Below, in pieces: positions 8,289-15,941 of a DNA stretch of 23,762 nt. The first letter of the stretch is position 1, and the number at the start of each line of letters is the position of its first letter. The translations under genes and the position numbers were made by a program. Source of the DNA: DAOMFM01 sp035429825. Its GTDB lineage: Bacteria; Acidobacteriota; Blastocatellia; UBA7656; JADIYM01. The stretch spans positions 1 through 23,762 of the forward strand of contig JBGAKX010000070.1 in the NCBI GenBank assembly GCA_044224215.1, in the 5' to 3' direction. Under the pieces are notes generated by a model, which was given only the letters and a program-made list of their open reading frames with translations, was not told the origin of the DNA and did not search any database.

Positions 8289-8296
8289 TCGACACC
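8272..8296. promoter_or_regulatory. Palindrome covering the ATPase start codon
   Basis: GGTGTC-AC-GAATG-T-CATTC-GACACC is an inverted repeat with 11-bp arms and one two-base bulge. The ATPase start codon (8286-8288) lies at its centre. As DNA it could be an operator. As RNA it would form a 9-bp stem that hides the start codon. The ribosome site upstream is weak (GGTG), which is consistent with controlled initiation. Confidence 0.45.
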
Positions 8297-8408
8297 ATGT
8301 ACCACCAATTCCGTGCCGCATCAATCAATTTGTGGGGGAGGGGGTCGGAATTAAACCCTGAGCCCGGGTCTTGGCCTGTCAGATCGTGCCACACGACCCC
8401 GTGGCCGT

Positions 8409-8831
8409 TCACGATTTTGGCGGCGGGTCCTCATCGTCCTCGCCCCCGACGACGCGGCAGGTCGGCTCGTCGTCGGTCTCTTCGGTAAAGATCAGGCTGT
8501 AGCCGTTGCAGTCCTTGACCGAAAACTCGCGGCAACCGTAGTCGTAGACTTCCGGCCCCCACTCGACCTCGACGCGTTCGCGGATGCGTTCGAAGATCTC
8601 GAGCGCGTTATCGACTCGGAGACGCATCGACACGGAACGGTCGGCATGCCAGCCTTCCGGAGCTGCCGTGAACGAGAGCTCCACCGTATCCTTTATAAGG
8701 ATGCAGAACGTCGGCGCGTCCTCGGGCCACAGTGCCGCGACGTCGAATCCGAGCAGGTCGCGGTAGAAGGCAACCGTCGCCGGCACGTCGGATGTCGGAA
8801 GCGTCGGTATTGCCAGGTGGTATCTCGCCAT
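8409..8831 (-). CDS. VOC-superfamily protein (glyoxalase/bleomycin-resistance-like)
   Basis: 140 residues. The N-terminal HLAIPTLPTSDVPATVAFYRDLLGF and the C-terminal EVYDYGCREFSVKDCNGYSLIF are the two halves of a single VOC module (paired beta-alpha-beta-beta-beta units). The pattern is closest to bleomycin-resistance-type proteins that bind ligands without catalysis, with VYDYGCREF as the family signature. The C-terminal Glu of the usual metal set is replaced in context by Leu-Ile-Phe, so enzymatic glyoxalase activity is doubtful. The last 20 residues are an acidic/proline tail. AGGG lies seven bases before the ATG. It sits 68 bp after ribA and 120 bp before the ATPase gene on the same strand. 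Confidence 0.85.
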   Translation of the reverse strand: MARYHLAIPTLPTSDVPATVAFYRDLLGFDVAALWPEDAPTFCILIKDTVELSFTAAPEGWHADRSVSMRLRVDNALEIFERIRERVEVEWGPEVYDYGCREFSVKDCNGYSLIFTEETDDEPTCRVVGGEDDEDPPPKS

Positions 8832-8899
8832 CGGAACGCCCTGCCAGTTGAAGGGTTCGGCCGGCGCTATTATTCACGAATCGCGAGCGATTGGAACGC

Positions 8900-9598
8900 T
8901 CACCCACGCTTCTGGACGTCGCCGAATGTTGGGGTGATGCCGAGCTCATTCGACACCCGGTAGAGATGGCCCATACGCTGCTCCTTGGCACGGATGTACG
9001 CGATGTTCTCGGTCACCGGTTCGATGACGAGCGGTTCGCGCGCCACGACCTGGATTCCCCACTGCACAAGACCGCGAATCTTGTCGGGGTTGTTGCTGAG
9101 AAGCCGGATGGTCCCTATGCCGAGGTCGGCGAGCATGTCCGCCCCGATCCGATAGTCCCGCAGATCGTCAGCAAAGCCGAGCGCTCTATTCGCATCGACG
9201 GTGTCGAGTCCGTCCTCCTGCAGCGCGTACGCACGCAACTTGTTGAGAAGGCCGATGCCCCGGCCCTCCTGGCGCAGGTAGATGACGACACCCGAACCGT
9301 TGCCGGCAATCTGGCGCAGCGCCGCATCGAGCTGCGGGCCGCAATCGCAGCGGAGCGATCCGAACACGTCACCGGTGAAGCACTCCGAGTGGATTCTGAC
9401 GAGTGGAGCCTCTTCACGCGCCGGCGAGCCGAACACGAGCGCAAGATGCTCGCTCGAGTCGTGAACGCTCCGATATCCGAACATCACCGCCTTGCCATAG
9501 CGCGTCGGAAGTTGTGCCACAGCGGCACGCTCGACCGACCGATATCGCGCGAGAGTCTCGAAAGCGTCCGAATCGCCGAGTTCCATGCATGTCAACAT
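8900..9598 (-). CDS. ribA: GTP cyclohydrolase II
   Basis: 232 residues. Catalyses the first step of riboflavin synthesis: GTP to 2,5-diamino-6-ribosylamino-4-pyrimidinone phosphate, formate and pyrophosphate. The Zn site is ECFTGDVFGSLRCDC (C73, C84, C86) and the catalytic motif is RQEGRGIGL (109-117). The C-terminal half (RLLSNNPDKIRGL) is also typical. It is a stand-alone RibA; no RibB (DHBP synthase) domain is fused. The start at 9598 is favoured over an upstream ATG by AGGGG seven bases before it. No other rib gene is nearby. It lies 77 bp after the fasciclin gene, with a GC hairpin in the gap. Its position downstream of a CarH-type regulated promoter suggests, but does not prove, co-regulation. 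Confidence 0.95.
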   Translation of the reverse strand: MLTCMELGDSDAFETLARYRSVERAAVAQLPTRYGKAVMFGYRSVHDSSEHLALVFGSPAREEAPLVRIHSECFTGDVFGSLRCDCGPQLDAALRQIAGNGSGVVIYLRQEGRGIGLLNKLRAYALQEDGLDTVDANRALGFADDLRDYRIGADMLADLGIGTIRLLSNNPDKIRGLVQWGIQVVAREPLVIEPVTENIAYIRAKEQRMGHLYRVSNELGITPTFGDVQKRG

Positions 9599-9623
9599 TT
9601 GAATACCCCTGGTAGTGAAAGGA

Positions 9624-9649
9624 CGGGGCGCGGCCGTGACCGCGCCCCG
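9624..9649 (-). terminator. GC-rich hairpin between fasciclin gene and ribA (partial terminator/attenuator candidate)
   Basis: A perfect 10-bp stem, CGGGGCGCGG / CCGCGCCCCG, with loop CCGTGA. On the minus strand it is followed by TCCTTTC, a weak U-rich tail. It may end or trim transcripts from the fasciclin gene and lower ribA expression. It could also protect the 3' end of the fasciclin message. Confidence 0.45.
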
Positions 9650-9675
9650 AAACGCCACGTCGTGGCTATCAACGG

Positions 9676-10197
9676 CTAGCTACCCGGCATGATCACGGTG
9701 TCGATCGCATGAATGACGCCGTTGGATGCCTTCACATCAGCCATGATGACCGTTGCGCCATCGACCATCACCGAGTTGCCGGAGAACTTGACGTCGATCG
9801 CATCGCCCTCGAGTGACTTGACCTCGAAATCGCCCATCTTCGTTGCCTTCATCTCGAGCAGGTTCTTGGACGTCACGTCGCCCGCCACCACGTGGTAGGT
9901 CAGGATCTTGACGAGCTTGTCCTTGTTCTCGGGCTTGAGAAGCATCTCGACCGTGCCCGCCGGCAGCTTTGCAAAAGCCTCGTCGGTCGGCGCAAAGACC
10001 GTGAACGGCCCAGCTCCCTTCAATGTGTCAACAAGACCCGCCGCCTGCAGAGCCGCCGCAAGCGTCTTGAAATTGCCCGCCTTGACCGCGGTGTCAACAA
10101 TGTCCTTCTGTCCGCCAGCCACCGCTGCGCTCGGAGAAAGTGTGATCGCTGCAACTATCGCGAGTGCCGCTACTGCGCCAAATACTCTTGCCTTCAT
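9676..10197 (-). CDS. Secreted single-FAS1 (fasciclin) domain protein
   Basis: 173 residues from the ATG at 10197, preceded by AAGGAG at ideal spacing. The signal peptide is MKARVFGAVAALAIVAAITL to about AVAGG (cleavage near residue 27). A single FAS1 domain follows, with the two conserved boxes: GPFTVFAPTDEAFAKLP (H1) and ASNGVIHAIDTVIMP (H2), and the central TYHVVAGDV. FAS1 proteins are extracellular or periplasmic. Known roles are adhesion, matrix contact and, in some algal and bacterial members, carotenoid binding. It is divergent from a CarH-type regulator and its promoter overlaps that regulator's apparent operator, so regulation by B12 or light is likely. Its function in light stress is only a hypothesis. 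Confidence 0.92.
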   Translation of the reverse strand: MKARVFGAVAALAIVAAITLSPSAAVAGGQKDIVDTAVKAGNFKTLAAALQAAGLVDTLKGAGPFTVFAPTDEAFAKLPAGTVEMLLKPENKDKLVKILTYHVVAGDVTSKNLLEMKATKMGDFEVKSLEGDAIDVKFSGNSVMVDGATVIMADVKASNGVIHAIDTVIMPGS

Positions 10198-10320
10198 CGT
10201 GTACTCCTTGGGCGAATTCCAGTTCGCCCGTGTTTGTTGTTCCATTTCAAGAACCCGGTCAGCGGTGCCGGCCGTCCCGACGACTCGTCTCGCTGCAGGG
10301 CATGCTGCTCAACGGAGATG

Positions 10321-10350
10321 ACGATACATACTGTGCACAGGACTTGTCAA
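10321..10350 (-). promoter_or_regulatory. Candidate promoter of the fasciclin gene
   Basis: On the minus strand TTGACA (10350-10345) is a consensus -35 box. It is followed after 18 bases by TATCGT (10326-10321), a fair -10. The -35 lies inside the first 11-bp operator repeat. The implied leader to the ATG at 10197 is about 115 bases. Confidence 0.5.
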
Positions 10351-10388
10351 GTACAAATATTGTACATCAACTGGACAAAATATTGACA
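10345..10388. promoter_or_regulatory. Four tandem 11-bp repeats; likely CarH/LitR-type operator
   Basis: Contiguous 11-mers TGTCAAGTACA (10345-10355), AATATTGTACA (10356-10366), TCAACTGGACA (10367-10377) and AAATATTGACA (10378-10388) all end in (T/G)(A)CA at exact 11-bp steps. Direct repeats at this spacing are the known operator layout for the CarH photoreceptor of Thermus. The array spans the -35 boxes of both divergent promoters, so binding would shut both genes. It is also a local AT-rich island in GC-rich DNA. Confidence 0.7.
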
Positions 10389-10411
10389 AGGGGGGTGCCG
10401 ACCGCTACAAT
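10383..10411 (+). promoter_or_regulatory. Strong sigma70-type promoter of the MerR/B12 regulator
   Basis: TTGACA (10383-10388), a 17-base spacer, then TACAAT (10406-10411). The -35 is within operator repeat 4, which indicates autoregulation. The expected start site is about 10418, the G of the GTG start codon, so the transcript may be leaderless. Confidence 0.75.
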
Positions 10412-10417
10412 CCGATC

Positions 10418-11359
10418 GTGCCGAGTGAAATGCATACCGGGAAACCGCTCTATCCTATTCGCGCCGTTTCCCGAATCACGGGCCTCAGCGTTGAGACGCT
10501 GAGGGCGTGGGAGCGCAGGTACGAGGCGGTCACGCCGCAACGGGGGAATCGGGGGCGGCTCTATTCAGAGGATGACGTATGCCGTCTGGGTCAGTTGCGC
10601 GATGCGGTGTCTCGCGGGCACGCCATCGGCCAGATAGCTGGATTGTCGGACGAGCAGCTGAGCGTGCTCACAGCATCGCGAGCCGGGGAAGGCCGCTCAG
10701 CCGAGCCGCAACCGGAGGGCGACACGGTCAGGATCTCCCTGGATGCAGCTCGCCGGGCGATCGAGCGATTTGACGTCGCGACGCTCGATCGAGAGCTTGG
10801 AAGGCTTGCGGCACTCCTTACCGCCCGGGAGCTGATACTCACGGTGGTGCAGCCGCTCATGGAATGGACCGGGGAACGGTGGCTTTCGGGCGCGCTATCG
10901 ATCGCCCAGGAGCACGTCGCATCGGCGGGCCTGCGGAACCTGCTTGGGACGCTCGCGCGCCTTCACACGGCGCCGCGCCCGGCCGCGACCCTTGTCTTTG
11001 GCACGCCAGCCGGCGAGCGGCATGAGTTCGGAGTCCTTTCTGCGGCGATGCTGGCCGCAGGCGGAGGACTCGATACCGTGTATCTCGGTCCCGACCTTCC
11101 GACGGACGAGATCGCCGGGGCCGTTCGCGCCACCAAGGCACGCGCCGCGGTCATCGGTGTCACAGGCGCGTCGGAACCGGGTGCGGCAGTCGCGGCGCTC
11201 GAGAAGCTGTGCTCGGAGATGCCGGCGGGAACGGAGGTCTGGGCAGGCGGGTGCAAGTCGGCGAACCTGGCACGCGAGCTCAAATCGCTCCCCTTGAAAT
11301 ATCTCGAGAACTTCGACGAACTGGCGGAAAACCTCGTTCGGCTTGGCGCACGGTTCTGA
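10418..11359 (+). CDS. MerR-family regulator with cobalamin-binding domain (CarH/LitR type)
   Basis: 313 residues. An N-terminal MerR winged helix (about 12-75, YPIRAVSRITGLSVETLRAWERRY) is followed by a B12-dependent four-helix module and a Rossmann B12-binding domain. The photoreceptor motif W-x9-E-H is present (W155, E165, H166), as is E-x-H-x-x-G (E200, H202, G205), whose His is the lower axial ligand of adenosylcobalamin in CarH. The residue after the Trp is Leu156, where Thermus CarH has the His that ligates cobalt after photolysis, so the light response may differ. The start is GTG 10418 (predicted transcription start) or ATG 10430. Expected role: tetrameric repressor in the dark with AdoB12, released by light, acting on its own and the fasciclin promoter. 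No carotenoid genes are in the window. Confidence 0.9.
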   Translation: MPSEMHTGKPLYPIRAVSRITGLSVETLRAWERRYEAVTPQRGNRGRLYSEDDVCRLGQLRDAVSRGHAIGQIAGLSDEQLSVLTASRAGEGRSAEPQPEGDTVRISLDAARRAIERFDVATLDRELGRLAALLTARELILTVVQPLMEWTGERWLSGALSIAQEHVASAGLRNLLGTLARLHTAPRPAATLVFGTPAGERHEFGVLSAAMLAAGGGLDTVYLGPDLPTDEIAGAVRATKARAAVIGVTGASEPGAAVAALEKLCSEMPAGTEVWAGGCKSANLARELKSLPLKYLENFDELAENLVRLGARF

Positions 11360-11495
11360 GTTCCGCACTCCCGCACGGCCCCTCTTGTTGCCCCAATCCC
11401 TGATGGGGCCGGCTCTGCGTCGCTCCGGTGTCGCTCCGCATTCCGTCCTGTGGTATCACATGCCCTACACTGCGACTGAACGGAGGACTCCTGGA

Positions 11496-12377
11496 ATGAG
11501 TGGCGCACCACTGGAAGTTCGAGTGCAGGCGAGCGGCCAGACCGACGTCGGCCGGGTCCGACAGCACAACGAAGACGCCTTCGTCATCGCCGACCTGACG
11601 TCGGGCGATGTCGGTGGGAATTCCGTCACGGTGTCCGTCACCGTCGGCGAACGCGGCGTGCTGCTGGGCGTGTCCGACGGAATGGGCGGTGCGCAGGCCG
11701 GCGATGTCGCAAGCACGCTCGTCGTGGATTCGCTCCGCGCGCACCTCGGCGACGGCAGCAACTGGGCCGCCATCCAGGACTCGATGAAGATCGCAGTGGA
11801 GAAGGCCAACCACGACGTGTGGAACGCGGCCCAGACCGAAGGGCGCCGTGGCATGGGTGCGACGCTCACCGCCGTGCTCGTCCACCGGTCCTACGCGTAC
11901 TTTGCGTCGGTCGGCGACTCGCGCGCGTACCTGATCCGAAACGGATTCATCCGGCAGGTCACCAAGGACCAGAGCTATGTCGAACTGCTGGTCGCATCCG
12001 GCGCCATCACGCGCGAACAGGCCGAAACGTCGGCGCACCGCAACGTGATTCTCCAGGCGATGGGTCAGAAGCCGACGATCTCGGTCGCGCTCGGGCGGCT
12101 CGAGCTGCGGCGCGGCGACATCTTCCTCATCTGCTCGGACGGGTTATCGGGGAAGGTGAAGGAGCTCGACATGCTCGGCGCCGCGCTCGGCGCCCCGAGC
12201 TTTGCCGCAGGGTGCTCGCGGCTCGTGAGCCTCGCGAACGCGCGCGGCGGCGAAGACAACATCACCGTCGTGCTCGCGCGCGTCGACGGCGAAGGCCTTC
12301 CGCTCGCGCTCGAGGAAGAGACGCTCTCAAAGACGTTCGAACCGATTCACGAATACGACCCGCTGAAGGCGAAGTAG
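11496..12377 (+). CDS. PP2C-type Ser/Thr protein phosphatase
   Basis: 293 residues from the ATG at 11496, with GGAGG nine bases upstream; ATGs further 5' lack a ribosome site. All PP2C metal and core motifs are visible: RQHNEDAF (N25-E26-D27), SDGMGGAQAGD (61-70), GATLTAVLV, SVGDSRAYLI, DQSYVELLV...GAI, ICSDGLSG and the final GGEDNITVVLARV. It is the soluble, single-domain bacterial kind (PrpC/Stp/PstP) that needs Mn or Mg and reverses Hanks-type Ser/Thr kinase action. No membrane segment is present. No kinase gene is adjacent in the window. A short tail (EPIHEYDPLKAK) follows the domain. The gene stands alone between the CarH-type regulator and a repeat-rich gap. Confidence 0.95.
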   Translation: MSGAPLEVRVQASGQTDVGRVRQHNEDAFVIADLTSGDVGGNSVTVSVTVGERGVLLGVSDGMGGAQAGDVASTLVVDSLRAHLGDGSNWAAIQDSMKIAVEKANHDVWNAAQTEGRRGMGATLTAVLVHRSYAYFASVGDSRAYLIRNGFIRQVTKDQSYVELLVASGAITREQAETSAHRNVILQAMGQKPTISVALGRLELRRGDIFLICSDGLSGKVKELDMLGAALGAPSFAAGCSRLVSLANARGGEDNITVVLARVDGEGLPLALEEETLSKTFEPIHEYDPLKAK

Positions 12378-12390
12378 CCACATTGCCGGC

Positions 12391-12514
12391 AACGGAGCTG
12401 GGCGCGGTAGCGCTCAGGCCCCAAGGTTCGCGACCGCGAATGTGAATGAACGGTTCAGTTCACTCGTTTGCAGGCGATCGTTGGGGCCTGAGCCCTACCG
12501 GGCTCAGCTCAGTT
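12391..12514. repeat. REPIN-like palindromic element, copy A
   Basis: A 34-bp left arm (12391-12424) and right arm (12481-12514) match as inverted repeats at 30 of 34 positions around a unique centre. Each arm contains its own hairpin with a GGTA/TACC loop: left CTGGGCGC-GGTA-GCGCTCAG, right CTGAGCCC-TACC-GGGCTCAG. The arms differ by a compensating base-pair swap that keeps the stem paired. It is in the 456-bp gap after the PP2C gene. Confidence 0.8.
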
Positions 12515-12774
12515 ATCACGTTGGACGCTGCTCACCGAAGCCGTGCACCGAACAATCCGGCAACGGAGCTGGGCGCGGTAGCGCTCAGGCCCCAACGATC
12601 GTAACCGGGCCGGTGGTTGAACGGTTCATCTCGCCCACGCGCCCTCACGCCTTGGGGCCTGAGCCCTACCGGGCTCAGCTCAGTTATCACGTTGGACGTT
12701 GCTCACCGAAGCCGTGCACCGAACAATCCGGCAATCCGGCGATCGTCGGGTTCACTCGTTTGCAGGCGATCGTT
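12458..12774 (+). repeat. 25-bp direct repeat with GCGATCGT motif
   Basis: A 25-base sequence (starts GTTCACTCGTTTGCAGG, ends GCGATCGTT) occurs at 12458-12482, inside copy A, and again at 12750-12774. Further GGCGATCGT copies lie at about 12738 and 12808. The rest of the gap between the PP2C stop and the helicase stop (12775-12833) shows only these short motifs and no gene. Confidence 0.6.
12562..12685. repeat. REPIN-like palindromic element, copy B
   Basis: The left arm (12562-12595) and right arm (12652-12685) are the same as in copy A, including the two GGTA/TACC hairpins and the compensating change in the right arm. The central 56 bases are mostly unrelated to copy A apart from TGAACGGTTCA. 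Confidence 0.8.
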
Positions 12775-12833
12775 ATCGCCGCCGTTTCGCGAAGCCGGAA
12801 GCGCCGGCGATCGTCGGGGTTTGGTTATCCCGT

Positions 12834-15684
12834 TTACTGCGACAGCGGAGGGAGCGCGTTCCCGCAGCTCGAACACCGCCGCATCCGGCCCTTCTTGCGA
12901 AGCGTCCGCTCGATGTACCCGTTCAGCACACCGCGCTGCCTGTCGCACTCGTCGAGCTCCGGGAAGAGCCGCGCATATCGATACGCGAGCCACGCATAGA
13001 CGGTCAGCGTCTTGACCAGCACCTCGGCGTGATAGAACGCCTCCGGGTCCGACTCGCCCGTTGAATGCTCATACCGCGACGGCAGCCGGTCGACACGGCT
13101 CGGGCGCCCCTCGGCGAACGAGTGCAGCCACATCTGGAAGTTCCGCATCATGTAGCCGTTCCGGACGTCGACCGGCGCGCACGCAAAGACGAACCGGTCC
13201 TCGAGCGGCAGCCCCGCCGAATCGCCGAGCGCCGCGAGATCGAGCATGTCGTCAGGCACCGACGCCACGAGGTGCTCCGCGTCGAACGAGATCCGCCGGC
13301 GGAACACGTCGAGCAGTCGCGCGAGACTCTTTGACGACAGCACCTCGCTCATCGTCAGGATGTGCTGCTGGCTCGGCCGCACCTGTGCCGAGATCGGAAG
13401 CGGAACGATCGGCTCCTCGAACGCTGCGCGGATGTGCTCGAGGTCGGCATACGACAGCGCGCCCACAAATCCGGCGTCGTGCTTCCCGAAGCGTCCGGCC
13501 CGCCCGCCGATCTGCCGCACCTCGCTCGACGACAGCCGCGTGTCCTCGCGGCCGTTCCATTTCCACGTCGTGTAGAAGACAACGGTTCGAATCGGAAGGT
13601 TCAGACCGAGCGCGATCGCGTCGGTTGCAACCAGCACGCTCGTCTCGCCGCTGCGGAACCGGCGCGCCTCCTCGCGGCGGACCTGCGGCGACAGGTTGCC
13701 ATAGATGACCGACACGCGATGACGGTGCTCGAGATACTGCTTGAGGCCAAGCACGTCGCGGCGCGAAAAACACACGATCGCGGTGCCCGGCGCGACGTCG
13801 TCGAGATCGGTTACCTCGTCGTGGACCTCGAGCGGCGTGAACCGCGCGAGCTCGACGATCTCGAGCGGCTCGCCGAGATATTCGGCGAGCTCGGTGACGA
13901 GCGGCACCGCGTCGGGCGACCCCGTCATGATGACCTTCGACGCCGGCGCGCCGATGACGGCCGCCGACCATGCCCAGCCGCGGTCCGGATCCGACAGCAA
14001 CTGCACCTCGTCGACGACGACCGCGTCGACGATCCGGTCGAGGTTGAGCATCTCGATCGTGCTCGACGTGAACGACGACCCCTCGCGCAGGTCGCGCTCC
14101 TCGCCGGTCAGAAAGCTTGTCACGCATCCACGCTTCTCGAGCTCCTCCTGGCCTTCGAGCGCCAGCAGCCGCAGCGGCGCGAGATACGCGCCCGACTGCC
14201 CCTCGGCGAGCGCGTTGAGCGCGTGGTAGGTCTTTCCGCTGTTCGTCGGTCCGACAAAGAGCAGCAGTTTGCGCGTGAGCGAACGCGCCGTCGTGAAGAA
14301 GTCGGAATAGTGCGCGAACCGCGCGCGCACGAGCAGGTCCTGAACCGCCTCGGTCTCGCGAGCCTGCTTTGTCAGCCGCTCGACGAGCGCCTTGATGCGA
14401 GACGCGACCGCCTGCGGCTCGAACCGCTTTGCCGCGAACTCGGTTCGGAGCGTGTTCGCGAGCATCCTCGTGTCGAGCCCGGGGACCGATTCGATCTTGG
14501 CGATTCGCGACGTGAGATTTCCCATCACGCGTTCGAGCTCGGCGTGCTCGTCGTCGATCTGCTCGGCCACGTAGGTCTCGGCGATCGCGGTGAAGACGTC
14601 GAAGGGCTGGCGGAACAGCGCTTCGCGAAGATCGCGCGGAAGCGAGACCTTTCGATCGATCCGCGCCGTGAAGACCTCGCCGAGCGCCGTCACCTGAGGC
14701 TGGATCGTGTAGACGAGCACCGGGTTGCGACGATCGCCGGCGACCGTCCACTGGCCTTCGCGCGATGCGCGTCCCGCGCGCAGCAGGTCTCGCCTGCGCG
14801 ACCAGATGAGGTCGGCGGCGATGTCGCGCAGGCTCTTCTGGAGCGTTGCGAGCGCGCGTTCGCCCGAGCTCTCGAGACGCTGGACGGCGTGGTCGACGAG
14901 GGATGCGCGGACGCGCTCGACGTCCGTCGGTTCGGTGAATTCGACGAGCGCCACGGTCTCCTCGATCGTTCGTCCGGCTTCGGCGATCGTCGCAAACAGC
15001 CTGACGCGAAGCTCGGACACCGCGGCGGCGGCCGCGGCGCGGGCCGTCTCCTGCACGGCTGCGCGGAATGGGGCGAGGTCGTCGTTGAACAGCAGTTGTT
15101 CGAGCTCGGGCGTGAGATCGATCGTGGTGACCGGGTCCCACGTTTCGGTGATCTCGCGGCCGAATGCCGAGAAGCGAATGTCGGCGGCGATGGCGATGCG
15201 GGTGCTGCGAGCGGTGAGTCTTGGAAGCCCCTCGATTGCGCGCGCGAGCCGGCGCGCGAGCAGGCGCCGTTCGATGGCGCCGCGTGAGATCTCTTCGACG
15301 GGGAGCGACTCGAGGTGCGTGCGCGCAAGCGCGCGATCCTCGGCCGTCATCCACGTGACGTCGTCGAGGGCCTCGGTGATGCGGGCGATCCGCTCGAGCC
15401 GTCTTGCTTCCTCCCGCCGCGCGCGTTCCGCGCGGAGGCCTGGCGATCTCGGCGGCGGCGGCCTCGGCTTCGGGCAGCAGGTCTTTGTGCGCCCAGAGTG
15501 CGCTCGTTCGGCGCATGACCGCTTCGCGGACGCAGACATGGCCGAGGGCTTCGGCCTCCATCGGTCGCCGCAGCCCGAGGTCGCGCAGGGAGAGGATCTT
15601 GCCCTTGAACCGGTTCTTGAACGCGGCGACCTGGTCGAGCTCGGGGTAGAGGTCGGCGGTCCAGTCTCGTGGGGTGCGCGGCAT
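12834..15684 (-). CDS. Suv3-like DExH RNA helicase, interrupted by an apparent one-base insertion
   Basis: About 949 residues if one extra base at 15437-15438 is ignored. The N-terminal frame (from ATG 15684, MPRTPRDWTADLYPELDQ to AAAAEIAR) and the rest (LRAERARREEARRLER onward) are in different frames. Removing one base joins them as EIARLRAERARREE. Helicase motifs: I GPTNSGKTYHAL, II VVVDEVQ, III MTGSPDA, V TDAIALGLNLPIRTVVF, VI QIGGRAGRFG. These match Suv3-type 3'-5' RNA helicases, which in mitochondria work with an exonuclease in RNA decay. About 480 residues precede motif I, longer than in typical Suv3 proteins, and show no recognised fold. The C-terminus ends with CSSCG, half of a possible Zn site. 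The ATG at 15684 has no clear ribosome site; another in-frame ATG is at 15726. Sequencing error or a true pseudogene are both possible. Confidence 0.85.
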
Positions 15685-15732
15685 GCGATGGACGATAGCA
15701 AAGAACTGCGCCGGTATCGGAGCCATGCCGGT

Positions 15733-15858
15733 ATCTGAGCTGAGCGCGGTAGCGCTTCAGGCCCCAACGTTCGTAGGCGGGCAATTAAGTTGAACCGTCC
15801 AGCTCACCCGCGCGGTAGCGCAACTGGGCAAGGCGCTACCGCGCCCAGCTCAGTTGTC
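15733..15858. repeat. REPIN-like palindromic element, copy C
   Basis: The left arm ATCTGAGCTGAGCGCGGTAGC begins at 15733. The right arm (15831-15858) ends CAGCTCAGTTGTC. A further perfect 11-bp inverted repeat, CGCGGTAGCGC (15811-15821) and GCGCTACCGCG (15833-15843), lies in the right half. It sits between the divergent helicase and peptidase genes, within 50 bp of the helicase start, and fills most of that 257-bp gap. Confidence 0.75.
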
Positions 15859-15941
15859 AGGGCGTCGCGGCAACATTTGCCGCAAGGAAGCGTATAAAGG
15901 TGGTTCCGATACACATCCACACCAGTTTCATGGAGCCCTGA

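Larger units (their letters stand above)
12388..12729 (+). repeat. 171-bp tandem duplication carrying copies A and B
   Basis: GGCAACGGAGCTGGGCG begins at 12388 and again at 12559. The stretch after each element, TCACGTTGGACG(C/T)TGCTCACCG to GAACAATCCGG, is repeated almost exactly at 12515-12560 and 12686-12731. The centres of the two units differ, so the flanks and arms have been kept or homogenised while the middles diverged. Confidence 0.75.

Noticed and set aside
11386..11412. Small hairpin GCCCCA...TGGGGC after the MerR/B12 gene as a terminator
   Set aside because: Only six base pairs and no T tract follow, so support is too weak.
12442..12999. Open frame across repeat copies A and B
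   Set aside because: The repeated peptide comes from the repeat DNA itself; it overlaps the helicase 3' end and has no ribosome site or domain.
13362..15287. Long open frame (641 codons) on the + strand opposite the helicase
   Set aside because: Arg/Leu/Glu-rich antisense shadow of the helicase; the minus strand carries all helicase motifs.
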